The translations under genes were made by a program, and so were the position numbers. This document shows positions 1-7,183 of a DNA stretch of 8,553 bases, one piece after another. Source of the stretch: Clostridia bacterium (GTDB lineage: Bacteria; Bacillota_A; Clostridia; Oscillospirales; CAG-272); the NCBI GenBank assembly GCA_017552165.1, contig JAFZCF010000154.1, positions 1 to 8,553 of the forward strand. Direction: 5' to 3'. A model generated the notes under the pieces. The model ran no database searches, was not told the origin of the DNA, and saw only the letters and a program-made list of their open reading frames with translations. Every line of letters begins with the position of its first letter. Positions within the stretch are counted from its first letter, which is position 1.

Positions 1-1
1 A

Positions 2-1120
2 CCCGTTATCCCTTACATCGAGACGGTACACGACAGGGTTGTCCTCGAGGTATACCGCGGCTGCATCCGCGGATGCAGATTCTGCCAGGCCGGAATGGTT
101 TTCAGGCCTGTCAGGGAGAAAACTCCCGAAACGCTCGACAGACAGGCGAGGTGCGTTTACGAAAACTCGGGCTACGACGAGGTGTCGCTCTCTTCGCTCA
201 GCATAAGCGACTACAGCCGGCTAAGAGAGCTGACCGACAGGCTTCTGACCTGGACCGAGCCCGCCATGGTGAACCTTTCCCTTCCCTCTATGCGAATCGA
301 CAGTTTCTCAAAAGAACTCATGGAAAAGGTCAGTTCGGTCCGCTCCGCGGGGATAACGTTCGCGCCGGAGGCGGGCACACAGCGTCTGCGCGACGCGATA
401 AACAAAAACGTATGCGAGGAAGACCTCATGCGGTCGTGCCGCACGGCCTTCGAAGCCGGAAAGAACTCCGTGAAACTCTATTTCATGGACGGGCTCCCGA
501 CAGAGACGATCGAGGACGTGGAAGGCATCGCGGATCTCGCCTCAAAGGTCGTGACGGAATATTTTCACACCGAGGGCAGGAACAAAAGCCGCGCCCCGCA
601 GGTCGGAATATCCGTGTCGGTTTTCATCCCCAAACCCTTCACGGCGTTTCAGTGGGAAGCGCAGGACGACCTCGAAACAGTCATGATGAAGCAGCGCCGT
701 CTCCGCGAAAAACTGGACGGCAAAAAACACATCCGCTACAGCTGGCACGACGCGGAGGTGTCGCGCATCGAGGCGGTCTTTGCAAGGGGTGACCGGAAAC
801 TCTCGGCCGCACTTATCGAGGCGCACCGGCTCGGCGTGAAATTCGACAGCTGGGACGAGCATTTCAGTTACGAAAAATGGCTCACGGCCTTCAAAAACTC
901 CGGAATTGACCCCGCGTTCTACGCCAACAGGGAGTTCGGAGAGGACGAGACGCTCCCCTGGGACGTGATCGACTGCGGAGTCAGCAAATCCTTCCTGCTC
1001 CGCGAAAGGCACAAAGCGTACGAATCGAAAACGACTCCCCCATGCTCGGAACACTGTTCCGGGTGCGGCGCGGACAGTCTCGGAGGAAAGACTAAATGGT
1101 GTCCTCACCGTACAGAATAA
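2..1120 (+). CDS. Radical SAM protein, TIGR03960/YgiQ-like (5' truncated by window edge)
   Basis: The frame is open from base 2, so the true start lies left of the window. The fragment has the radical SAM [4Fe-4S] motif CxxxCxxC (CIRGCRFC, cysteines encoded at 62, 74 and 83), whose three Cys hold the cluster that cleaves S-adenosylmethionine. Further conserved core segments follow: TFAPEAGTQRLRDAIN and KLYFMDGLPTE. The C-terminus carries a Cys-rich tail (CSEHCSGCGA, then another Cys), typical of the family that has an N-terminal B12-binding domain; that domain would lie outside the window. The substrate is unknown. The last 25 nt overlap the next gene, which encodes the partner this family is known to accompany or be fused with. 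It is a confident radical SAM enzyme; the exact subfamily rests on the tail and the neighbour. Confidence 0.92.
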   Translation, partial: PVIPYIETVHDRVVLEVYRGCIRGCRFCQAGMVFRPVREKTPETLDRQARCVYENSGYDEVSLSSLSISDYSRLRELTDRLLTWTEPAMVNLSLPSMRIDSFSKELMEKVSSVRSAGITFAPEAGTQRLRDAINKNVCEEDLMRSCRTAFEAGKNSVKLYFMDGLPTETIEDVEGIADLASKVVTEYFHTEGRNKSRAPQVGISVSVFIPKPFTAFQWEAQDDLETVMMKQRRLREKLDGKKHIRYSWHDAEVSRIEAVFARGDRKLSAALIEAHRLGVKFDSWDEHFSYEKWLTAFKNSGIDPAFYANREFGEDETLPWDVIDCGVSKSFLLRERHKAYESKTTPPCSEHCSGCGADSLGGKTKWCPHRTE

Positions 1121-1731
1121 AGTTCACAAAAACCGGCTCTCTGCAGTTCATATCGCATCTCGACCTCAACAGGACGATGACGAGGGTCCTCGTCCGCGCC
1201 GGGCTCCCCGCCCATTATTCCGAGGGGTTCAATCCGCATCCAAAGATCACCTTCGGCCCTCCGCTCTCGATAGGCGTTGAATCGCTCACCGAGTTCATGG
1301 ACTTCCGCCTCGATCTCGAAGATGGCGCGATGCCGTTTGCTCAGACAACCGAACGGCTGAACGGCGCGCTGCCGCCCGAGATGAGGGTCCTCGAAACCTA
1401 CAGACCGGACAGTTCGCTTTCGTCAATCTCGTTTGCCGAGTACGAGATAAAAACCGCCGATCCCTTCGACCCCTCGCCGCTTTACGAAAAGCAGATGATC
1501 CTCCCGAAAAAGACGAAAAAAGGCATCGTCGACACCGATATAAAGCCGATGATCCGCAGCGTGACGATAAACCCGCTGCGCACGGCGCTCAGGTGCGTCA
1601 TTTCGGCAAGACCGGACACGTATCTTAATCCGGAATATCTGGCGACCGCGCTGCGCCTTTCGGACCACTCGATAATGAGAACGAAACTGTTCTCTTCCGA
1701 CGGGAACGGAGAACCCGTACTATTCAGATGA
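1096..1731 (+). CDS. Radical SAM-linked protein, TIGR03936 / DUF2344
   Basis: A 211-residue protein whose N-terminal half shows the family signature: HLDLNRTMTRVLVRAGLP (about residues 21-38), YSEGFNPHPKITFGPPLSIG (41-60), then a TEFMDF segment. The family is uncharacterised biochemically. It is known as a protein encoded next to, or fused to, the B12-type radical SAM protein found just upstream here, so it probably assists that enzyme, for example in substrate or tRNA binding (inference). The start at 1096 lies inside the upstream gene and has a good ribosome-binding site, GGAGG at 1082-1086, 9 nt before the ATG. No signal peptide or membrane segment is visible. The stop overlaps the next start (ATGA), which suggests translational coupling. 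Confidence 0.93.
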   Translation: MVSSPYRIKFTKTGSLQFISHLDLNRTMTRVLVRAGLPAHYSEGFNPHPKITFGPPLSIGVESLTEFMDFRLDLEDGAMPFAQTTERLNGALPPEMRVLETYRPDSSLSSISFAEYEIKTADPFDPSPLYEKQMILPKKTKKGIVDTDIKPMIRSVTINPLRTALRCVISARPDTYLNPEYLATALRLSDHSIMRTKLFSSDGNGEPVLFR

Positions 1732-2453
1732 ACCAGACCCCCGAAAAAGAAAAAAAGACGCTCGGCATTCTCGGCGGGCTCGGCCCCATGGCGACCGTGT
1801 ATTTCTATGAGCTGCTTGTCAGGCACACCTCGGCCGGCCGCGATCAGGACCATATCGACGTCATAATATCCGGCAGAGCCACCACCCCCGACAGGACCGC
1901 CTTCATTCTCGGCAGATCGGGCGACGACCCCCTCCCCGTAATGGCCGAGGAGCTCCTCCGTCTGGAAAACGCCGGCGCGGATATCGTCGTCATGCCGTGC
2001 AACACGGCGCATTATTTTTACGACGAGCTCGCGAGGCGGGCGCGCGTCCCGATGCTCGACATAATTCACGAGACGCTCGCGCACTGCGCGTCGCTCGGAA
2101 TGAAAAGGATCGGCCTCCTGGCTACCGAAGGGACGGTACGTTCCGGATCGTATCAGAAAAGAGCCGAGCCGCTCGGCCTCGAGATCGCCGTCCCGCCGGA
2201 ATCGGATCAGTTGGTGATAAGCGAACAGATATACGGCAGGATTAAAAAGAACCTCGCGCCCGACGCCGGCGCGGTCATTTCGGCGGCGGAAAAGCTGAGG
2301 CGCTCCGGCTGTGACACCGTTGTCCTCGGATGCACAGAGCTTTCGCTCATGAGAAAAGACGCCCTTTCGGGAGATACGCGCTTCACCGACTCGATGGAGG
2401 CCCTCGCGAGGGCGGCTATACTCGCCTGCGGAAAAGAGCCCCTGGGCCTTTGA
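1728..2453 (+). CDS. Aspartate/glutamate-family amino acid racemase
   Basis: A 241-residue cofactor-independent racemase of the Asp/Glu racemase superfamily (YgeA/RacD type). These enzymes interconvert L- and D-amino acids using two cysteines as acid and base. Both are visible in their usual settings: C91 in MPCNTAH and C202 in VLGCTELS. The N-terminal glycine-rich LGILGGLGPMAT and the segment RATTPDRTAFILG also fit the family. Length is normal and no export signal is seen, so it is cytosolic. Which amino acid is used (Asp, Glu or broad) cannot be read from the sequence. Its ATG overlaps the preceding stop by 4 nt; the nearest SD-like GGAG (1708-1711) is 16 nt away, so translation probably depends on coupling. 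In many Bacillota the radical SAM pair is followed by ribonuclease G and ribosomal protein genes instead. Confidence 0.9.
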   Translation: MNQTPEKEKKTLGILGGLGPMATVYFYELLVRHTSAGRDQDHIDVIISGRATTPDRTAFILGRSGDDPLPVMAEELLRLENAGADIVVMPCNTAHYFYDELARRARVPMLDIIHETLAHCASLGMKRIGLLATEGTVRSGSYQKRAEPLGLEIAVPPESDQLVISEQIYGRIKKNLAPDAGAVISAAEKLRRSGCDTVVLGCTELSLMRKDALSGDTRFTDSMEALARAAILACGKEPLGL

Positions 2454-2492
2454 GAAAAAAACGCCGGCCGCCGATTATTTTTTTGCCGCGAC

Positions 2493-2521
2493 TTGATTTT
2501 TTCGGCGCAATATATTATAAT
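2493..2521 (+). promoter_or_regulatory. Sigma-A-type promoter for the SPFH gene
   Basis: A -35 element TTGATT (2493-2498) and a perfect -10 element TATAAT (2516-2521) are separated by exactly 17 nt in an AT-rich part of the intergenic gap. Transcription would start near 2528, giving a leader of about 54 nt. It is the best promoter match I see in the window and makes the SPFH gene an independent unit rather than the tail of the racemase operon. I see no convincing terminator for the racemase operon in 2454-2492. Confidence 0.8.
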
Positions 2522-2536
2522 TATCTTAGGAAAAGT

Positions 2537-2556
2537 CGGGGCGTCTTTCGTCCCCG
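2537..2556 (+). promoter_or_regulatory. Leader hairpin in the SPFH 5' UTR
   Basis: CGGGG (2537-2541) pairs with CCCCG (2552-2556) around a 10-nt loop, about 10 nt into the predicted transcript and 14 nt before the ribosome-binding site. A 5'-proximal hairpin like this can slow mRNA decay. I see no match to a known riboswitch. Confidence 0.35.
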
Positions 2557-2570
2557 GTAAAACATAACAA

Positions 2571-2575
2571 AGGAG
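2571..2575 (+). promoter_or_regulatory. Ribosome-binding site of the SPFH gene
   Basis: AGGAG within AAAGGAGAA, 6 nt before the ATG at 2582. It is strong, well spaced and fixes the start codon. Confidence 0.85.
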
Positions 2576-2581
2576 AATAAC

Positions 2582-3868
2582 ATGGGACTTATCAAAGCAA
2601 TCGCCGGTGCTATCGGAGGCACCCTCGCCGATCAGTGGAAAGAATTCTTCTACTGCGACGCACTTGATGAGGAAACTCTCGTACAAAAGGGCCAGAAGAG
2701 AATAACCAACCGTTCCTCGAACACCAAGGGCAACGACAACATCATCTCAAACGGCTCCGGCATAGCCGTCGCCGACGGACAGTGCATGATCATCGTTGAT
2801 CAGGGCAAGGTCGTCGAGTTCTGCGCCGAGCCGGGCGAGTTCACCTACGACACGTCTTCCGAGCCGTCCATTTTCGCCGGCAGTCTCGGCAAGAGCATCA
2901 TCGAGACCTTCAAGACTATCGGCAAGCGTTTCACATACGGCGGAGACCCCGGTAAGGATCAGAGGATCTATTATTTCAACACCAAGGAGATCACCGGAAA
3001 CAAGTTCGGTACCGCCAACCCGGTTCCCTTCAAGGTCGTCATCAACGAGCAGCTCGGATACAAGTTGTCGGTCGACCTCCGCTGCAACGGCGTTTACTCC
3101 TACAAGCTCGTTGACCCCATACTGTTCTACACGAACGTCAGCGGCAACGTGGCCGACAGATACGACCGGTCCCAGATCGACACGATGCTCAAGGCCGAGC
3201 TCATCGCGGCTCTCCAGCCGGCGCTCGCAGTCCTCTCTGCAAACGGCGTGTCCTACGACCAGATCCCGGCCCACACGAAGGAGCTTCGCGATGCCCTCAA
3301 TGAAGAGCTGAAATCCGACTGGGGCAAGCGCGGCATCGAAGTCTATTCGATGAACATGGGCGTTCCCTCCATCCCCGAGGAACAGAGAAAGAAGATCACC
3401 GAGTGGGAAGAAACCGCAATGACGACGAACGCCGCCACCGCGGGAGCCCGTATAGTCGGCGGTATGACCGACGCAATGAGAACGGCAGCCGGCAATGAAG
3501 GCGGCGCCATGAACGGCTTCATCGGCATGGGAATGGCGATGAACACCGGAATGAACACCGTCGGTCAGTTCTTCAACGGACAGAACGATCAGCAGGCTCC
3601 TCAGCAGCCCGCTCAGCCCGCCGCCGACGCATGGGTCTGCCCGGACTGCGGCAAGACCGTCAGCGGAAACTTCTGCCCCAACTGCGGCGCGAAGAAGCCC
3701 GCTCCCGCGGGAGCGTGGGTCTGCCCCGATTGCGGCCAGAGCGTAGTCGGCAACTTCTGCCCCAACTGCGGAGCCAAAAAGCCCTCCGCCGAGTGGGTCT
3801 GCCCCGATTGCGGCGCTAAAAACACCGGAAACTTCTGCCCCGTCTGCGGAGCCAAAAAGCCCGTCTGA
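2582..3868 (+). CDS. SPFH-domain protein with three C-terminal zinc ribbons (YdjI-like)
   Basis: A 428-residue protein. Residues 1-23 form a glycine- and alanine-rich, probably amphipathic N-terminus like that of the YdjI type. About 25-280 is the SPFH (stomatin/prohibitin/flotillin-like) domain, with the characteristic stretches EFFYCDALDEETLVQKG, IIVDQGKVVEF and VPSIPEEQRKKI. About 285-330 is a Gly/Met/Ala-rich, low-complexity linker, followed by a Gln/Pro/Ala stretch (about 337-349). Three tandem zinc ribbons follow, each CPxCG-x8-CPxCG, with Cys at 353/356/365/368, 381/384/393/396 and 407/410/419/422. In Bacillus subtilis the related YdjI acts with YdjG/YdjH in recruiting PspA to stressed membranes; that role is only inferred here, and no pspA or ydjGH is in the window. 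The gene has its own strong promoter and ribosome-binding site and uses AAG for Lys far more than its neighbours, suggesting high expression. Confidence 0.9.
   Translation: MGLIKAIAGAIGGTLADQWKEFFYCDALDEETLVQKGQKRITNRSSNTKGNDNIISNGSGIAVADGQCMIIVDQGKVVEFCAEPGEFTYDTSSEPSIFAGSLGKSIIETFKTIGKRFTYGGDPGKDQRIYYFNTKEITGNKFGTANPVPFKVVINEQLGYKLSVDLRCNGVYSYKLVDPILFYTNVSGNVADRYDRSQIDTMLKAELIAALQPALAVLSANGVSYDQIPAHTKELRDALNEELKSDWGKRGIEVYSMNMGVPSIPEEQRKKITEWEETAMTTNAATAGARIVGGMTDAMRTAAGNEGGAMNGFIGMGMAMNTGMNTVGQFFNGQNDQQAPQQPAQPAADAWVCPDCGKTVSGNFCPNCGAKKPAPAGAWVCPDCGQSVVGNFCPNCGAKKPSAEWVCPDCGAKNTGNFCPVCGAKKPV
3629..3862 (+). repeat. Three tandem zinc-ribbon coding repeats
   Basis: Three 72-nt units (3629-3700, 3713-3784 and 3791-3862) encode the same 24-residue zinc ribbon beginning with a small or acidic residue plus WVCPDCG and ending GAKKP. 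Spacers are 12 and 6 nt. Units share long identical stretches at the DNA level, for example the run for CPDCG and NFCPNCG, which points to duplication within the gene and a capacity to gain or lose units by recombination. Confidence 0.85.
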
Positions 3869-3899
3869 CAAAGACAAAACAGCCGAAAATGATAATGCG

Positions 3900-3924
3900 G
3901 GAGGCATCACCCTGTGATGCCTCC
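3900..3924 (+). terminator. Hairpin downstream of the SPFH gene (weak terminator or attenuator)
   Basis: GGAGGCATCAC (3900-3910) and GTGATGCCTCC (3914-3924) form a perfect 11-bp stem with a 3-nt CCT loop, 31 nt after the SPFH stop. The following sequence, CTCTTTG, is only modestly T-rich, so termination may be partial, letting tcdA be transcribed by read-through at a lower level. It could also stabilise the 3' end of the SPFH mRNA. Confidence 0.7.
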
Positions 3925-3942
3925 TCTTTGAGGAAAAAGCAA

Positions 3943-4641
3943 ATGCCGTCACCCGAATGGCTCTCGCGCGAGCTTCCGCTCGTCGGCGAGGACGGGATCG
4001 AAAAACTAGAAAACGCCTCGGTGCTCCTCGTCGGAGCGGGCGGAGTGGGCGGATACGCCCTCGAAGCCCTCGTAAGGGCCGGCGTCGGAAAGATCACCGT
4101 CGTCGACGGCGACACCGTCGACATAACCAATCTCAACAGGCAGCTGATATCGCTGAGAGAAAACGTCGGAAAGCTCAAAGCCGACGAAGCGGTCCGCCGC
4201 GTCCTTTCGGTCAACCCCGGATGCCGGGCGGTCTCCGTCCCGCGCTTCATAAACTCCGAAAACGCCGAAGAGATTATCTCATCCGCCTCCCCGGACTTTA
4301 TCGTCGACGCATGTGACGATACGGACGCAAAGCTCCTGCTCGCTCTCTGGGCGGAGAACCACTCCGCCGGCATAATCTCGTGCATGGGCACCGGGAACAA
4401 GCTAGATCCTTCCCTTCTCAGGATAGAAGATATCTCAAAGACGTCGGTCTGCCCGCTCGCGAAAAGCATGAGAAAAAAGCTCCGCGACGCCGGTGTGACA
4501 AAGCTGCCGGTCGTTTTCAGCACCGAAACGCCCGCCGTAAGGGGTACGACGCCCGCGTCGGTCAGCTTTGTGCCCGCAGCCGCCGGGATACTGATGGCCT
4601 CCTACGTTGTCAGAAAGATAATCTCCTCACAGAATCATTAA
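3943..4641 (+). CDS. tcdA: tRNA threonylcarbamoyladenosine dehydratase (ThiF/E1-like)
   Basis: A 232-residue E1-like enzyme that uses ATP to dehydrate and cyclise t6A at position 37 of ANN-decoding tRNAs to ct6A. Visible features are the ATP-binding glycine loop GAGGVGG (31-37), VVDGDTVDITNLNRQ (53-67) with the E1-type Asp and Asn-x-x-Arg, VDACDD (121-126), ISCMGTGNKLDP (145-156) and KTSVCPLAKSMRKKLR (166-181). The frame is open upstream to an ATG at 3889, but I chose 3943. The longer form would run through the perfect hairpin at 3900-3924 and has no ribosome-binding site, whereas GAGG (3930-3933) lies 9 nt before 3943. The shorter N-terminus also fits the family length. It probably depends on read-through from the SPFH promoter. 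Confidence 0.9.
   Translation: MPSPEWLSRELPLVGEDGIEKLENASVLLVGAGGVGGYALEALVRAGVGKITVVDGDTVDITNLNRQLISLRENVGKLKADEAVRRVLSVNPGCRAVSVPRFINSENAEEIISSASPDFIVDACDDTDAKLLLALWAENHSAGIISCMGTGNKLDPSLLRIEDISKTSVCPLAKSMRKKLRDAGVTKLPVVFSTETPAVRGTTPASVSFVPAAAGILMASYVVRKIISSQNH
4607..4635 (+). promoter_or_regulatory. Possible promoter for the GH78-pduL pair
   Basis: TTGTCA (4607-4612, five of six matches to the -35 consensus) lies 17 nt before CAGAAT (4630-4635, four of six matches to -10) at the 3' end of tcdA. Transcription would start near 4642, right at the AGAAAGG leader. It is a weak match and may be chance. Confidence 0.3.
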
Positions 4642-4652
4642 AAGAAAGGTTT
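4641..4652 (+). promoter_or_regulatory. Extended, distant ribosome-binding site of the GH78 gene
   Basis: AAAGAAAGGTTT begins at the last base of the tcdA stop. AGAAAGG pairs with the extreme 3' end of 16S rRNA (CCUUUCU), and the core ends 16 nt before the ATG at 4666, which is long. The same 12-mer precedes pduL. Confidence 0.5.
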
Positions 4653-4665
4653 CAGTCTCAGAAAA

Positions 4666-7140
4666 ATGAAAAAAGCCATTTTTATCACAGACAGAGAAAG
4701 CCGTACGGAAAACACCTCGAGTTCATGGGATTTCAAATACATGAACAATTACGGGGTCACGCTCGAGCCGGGACCCGGCATTCTGACCCTTAAAAAAGAT
4801 TTCCAGACAAACGGTAAGGAGGTCCTCCGCGCCGTGGTCCGCTCAACTGCGCTCGGCGTTTACGTCCCGTACCTTAACGGCAAGGTCATCGGGGACGACG
4901 AGCTCAGGCCGGGATGGACGGATTACCGAAGCCGCGTTTTTGAAAACGAATACGATATAACCGGTCTCATTCAGGAAAAAAACGTTTTCGTCGCCGAGGT
5001 CTCGACCGGGTGGTGGTCCGGGAGGATAAGCTTCGGGATTTACGACTATAAGCCCTGCGCTTTCTGCGGCGAGATCGAGATCGAATATTCCGACGGAACG
5101 TCCGAGATAACCGCGACCGACGAGACCTGGGAAAGCACGGTGTGCGGCCCGGTACTCACCGCCGAGATCTGGGACGGGGAATATTTCGACGCGCGCATAC
5201 CGCACGCGTCGGTAGCGCCCGAAGCCCACGAATGGCGGAAAGCGATACCCTTCACCGATTACACCTGTAAAATAGTACCTTCGATCGGAAGGCCGATCGG
5301 AGTTTCCGAGATCCTTGAGCCGGTATCGTCGACCGTCCACAGCGGAGTGGCCGACAACGGCACGACCTTCGGAGAGATCGTCGTGTCACGCAGAGCGTTC
5401 GGCGGCGAATGCGACACCCTGAAACTGTCGGGCAGCGAGGCCGTGATATTCGATTTCGGTCAGAACATGGTCGGCAGACCCGAGCTCACCGTCGATTCCG
5501 AACCCGGGACGCGCATCGAGCTGTTCTTTGCCGAGATGCTCAACGACTCCGGCGACAGGTCGCGCGGAAACGACGGACCGAAGGGCTCGATGTACATAGA
5601 AAACTACCGCATGGCGCTGTCAAGGAACGTATTCGTCACGTCGGGAGGCCGGGAGACCTTCGAGATCAAGCACGCTTTCCACGGATTCCGGTATATCGAG
5701 GTGCGCTGTGACCGGGATATCGGGGTCGTTTCGCTGAGAGGCAAGGTCATGAGATCTCTTCTCGACCTGACCGGATCCTTCAACTGCGACCATCCCGAGG
5801 TCAACGCCCTGTTTTCCAACATAAAATGGGGTATGAAGGGCAACTACCTTTCCATCCCGACTGACTGCCCGCAGCGCGACGAACGTCTCGGATGGACCGG
5901 CGACACACAGATATTCTGCCGCACCGGCTCCTACCTCTCGGACAACTGTGAGTTCATGCGCAAATGGCTCGGCGACATGCGCGATTCCCAGGACGGCTAT
6001 GACGGATCGTACTGCGACGTTGCACCGCGCGTTTTCAAAGCTGTCGATCCCAACGCCGCGTGGGGAGACGCCGGAATAATCGTACCGTACAACGTATGGC
6101 TCATGTTCGGTGACACGTCGATAATATCCGAGCACTTCGACTCCATGGAGAGATTCATGAAGTTCCTCGAAAGATACGAGCTCGAAGGGCCGGCCATCAC
6201 CTACGGCGACTGGCTGTGCTATGATGTCACAGATAAGCGCTACGTCGCGGTGAGCTATTACGCTTACGACGCCAAACTGATGACGCTCTTTGCCCGTCTG
6301 CTCGGAAAAACGGACCGCGAAAAGTATTACGCCGACCTGTTCCGCAGAATCAAAGATCACTGGACGGAGAGATACATAGACGGCAAGCGCCTGACGACAG
6401 ACACGCAGACCGGATACATACTCGCGCTCGCCTTCGGCCTCGTCGACGGAGAACTTAGAAACTCGTTTATAAAGCGCCTTTCCGAAAAAATCGAAGAGAA
6501 CGACTTTACGCTCTCGACGGGCTTCCTCGGCACCGGCATGATGGGCAGAACGCTCTCAGAATGCGGGCTTGACAAATATCTCTATTCCCTTCTTCTTCAG
6601 ACAAAGGATCCGAGCTGGCTCTACTCTGTGAGACAGGGCGCCACGACGGTCTGGGAAAGATGGAACTCATATACCAGGGATCGCGGCTTCGGCGATGTGG
6701 GAATGAACTCGTTCAACCACTACGCCTACGGATCTATCGCGGAGTGGTTCTTCGGCGGCATCTGCGGCATAACTCCGGAGGAAGACGCGCCCGGCTTCGC
6801 TGAGTTCGTCCTCAGACCGACGCCCGACGAGAGGACCGACCGGGAGATCCCGGAAGGTCAGCGCCGCATAAACTCGGCCTCCGCCGCGTACAGTTCCCGT
6901 CACGGCGACATCGTATCCGGCTGGGTTAGATACGGTGACACGGTCACCTACAGGTTCACAGTCCCTGAGGATTCAAAAGCGACTGTCAAGCTCATCTGCC
7001 CCGACGGCAAAATGATCCTCAACGGTGTCGAGCTGTGCGGGAAAGATCTCGACGGCTACCGCCGTGAGGGCGAACGCGCAGTCTTTGAGCTCCGTCAGGG
7101 AAGCTACACCGTGATAATCAACGATCCGATAAAAGCGTGA
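4666..7140 (+). CDS. Alpha-L-rhamnosidase, glycoside hydrolase family 78
   Basis: An 824-residue GH78 enzyme that hydrolyses terminal alpha-L-rhamnose from glycosides or oligosaccharides with inversion. Domain order: N-terminal beta-domain with the hallmark YLNGKVIGDDELRPGWTDY (about 69-87) and GWWSGRI (115-121); a second beta-domain with FDFGQNMVGRPEL (262-274) and HAFHGFRYIEV (336-346); the (alpha/alpha)6 catalytic barrel from about 365 to 700; and a C-terminal beta-domain (about 700-780). The active-site motif DCPQRDERLGWTGD (400-413) supplies conserved acids, with E406 the likely general acid; TTVWERW (660-666) supplies E664 as the likely base. The N-terminus has no signal peptide or lipobox, so the enzyme is probably cytosolic and acts on imported rhamnosides. 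It starts 24 nt after tcdA. No rhamnose transporter or isomerase is in view. Confidence 0.93.
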   Translation: MKKAIFITDRESRTENTSSSWDFKYMNNYGVTLEPGPGILTLKKDFQTNGKEVLRAVVRSTALGVYVPYLNGKVIGDDELRPGWTDYRSRVFENEYDITGLIQEKNVFVAEVSTGWWSGRISFGIYDYKPCAFCGEIEIEYSDGTSEITATDETWESTVCGPVLTAEIWDGEYFDARIPHASVAPEAHEWRKAIPFTDYTCKIVPSIGRPIGVSEILEPVSSTVHSGVADNGTTFGEIVVSRRAFGGECDTLKLSGSEAVIFDFGQNMVGRPELTVDSEPGTRIELFFAEMLNDSGDRSRGNDGPKGSMYIENYRMALSRNVFVTSGGRETFEIKHAFHGFRYIEVRCDRDIGVVSLRGKVMRSLLDLTGSFNCDHPEVNALFSNIKWGMKGNYLSIPTDCPQRDERLGWTGDTQIFCRTGSYLSDNCEFMRKWLGDMRDSQDGYDGSYCDVAPRVFKAVDPNAAWGDAGIIVPYNVWLMFGDTSIISEHFDSMERFMKFLERYELEGPAITYGDWLCYDVTDKRYVAVSYYAYDAKLMTLFARLLGKTDREKYYADLFRRIKDHWTERYIDGKRLTTDTQTGYILALAFGLVDGELRNSFIKRLSEKIEENDFTLSTGFLGTGMMGRTLSECGLDKYLYSLLLQTKDPSWLYSVRQGATTVWERWNSYTRDRGFGDVGMNSFNHYAYGSIAEWFFGGICGITPEEDAPGFAEFVLRPTPDERTDREIPEGQRRINSASAAYSSRHGDIVSGWVRYGDTVTYRFTVPEDSKATVKLICPDGKMILNGVELCGKDLDGYRREGERAVFELRQGSYTVIINDPIKA

Positions 7141-7164
7141 TCAAAGCATGATAAAAGCATAAAG
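7132..7164 (+). repeat. Three imperfect 11-nt tandem units across the GH78 stop codon
   Basis: AAAGCGTGATC, AAAGCATGATA and AAAGCATAAAG lie head to tail (7132-7142, 7143-7153 and 7154-7164), spanning the GH78 stop (7138-7140) and running into the pduL ribosome-binding site. The pattern suggests a small duplication that built most of the spacer. Confidence 0.6.
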
Positions 7165-7172
7165 AAAGGTTT
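7161..7172 (+). promoter_or_regulatory. Extended, distant ribosome-binding site of pduL
   Basis: AAAGAAAGGTTT, identical over 12 nt to the leader of the GH78 gene. The AGAAAGG core ends 14 nt before the ATG at 7184. Confidence 0.5.
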
Positions 7173-7183
7173 GGTTCATCATC

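Noticed and set aside
2454..2492. Terminator after the racemase
   Set aside because: The A-run, short GC palindrome and T-run here do not form a convincing stem of adequate length.
3889..3942. N-terminal extension of TcdA from the ATG at 3889
   Set aside because: It has no ribosome-binding site, runs through a perfect 11-bp inverted repeat, and makes the protein longer than the family; 3943 fits better.
2747..3952. Long minus-strand ORF of 401 codons opposite the SPFH gene
   Set aside because: It is a low-complexity Gly/Val/Leu-rich mirror of a GC-rich gene with clear SPFH and zinc-ribbon motifs; no ribosome-binding site or domain was recognised.
4666..4740. Signal peptide on the GH78 rhamnosidase
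   Set aside because: After MKK there is no hydrophobic stretch of sufficient length and no lipobox or cleavage site.
7149..7163. Mini-ORF (MIKA) between the GH78 gene and pduL
   Set aside because: Four codons that arise from the 11-nt tandem duplication, with no ribosome-binding site.
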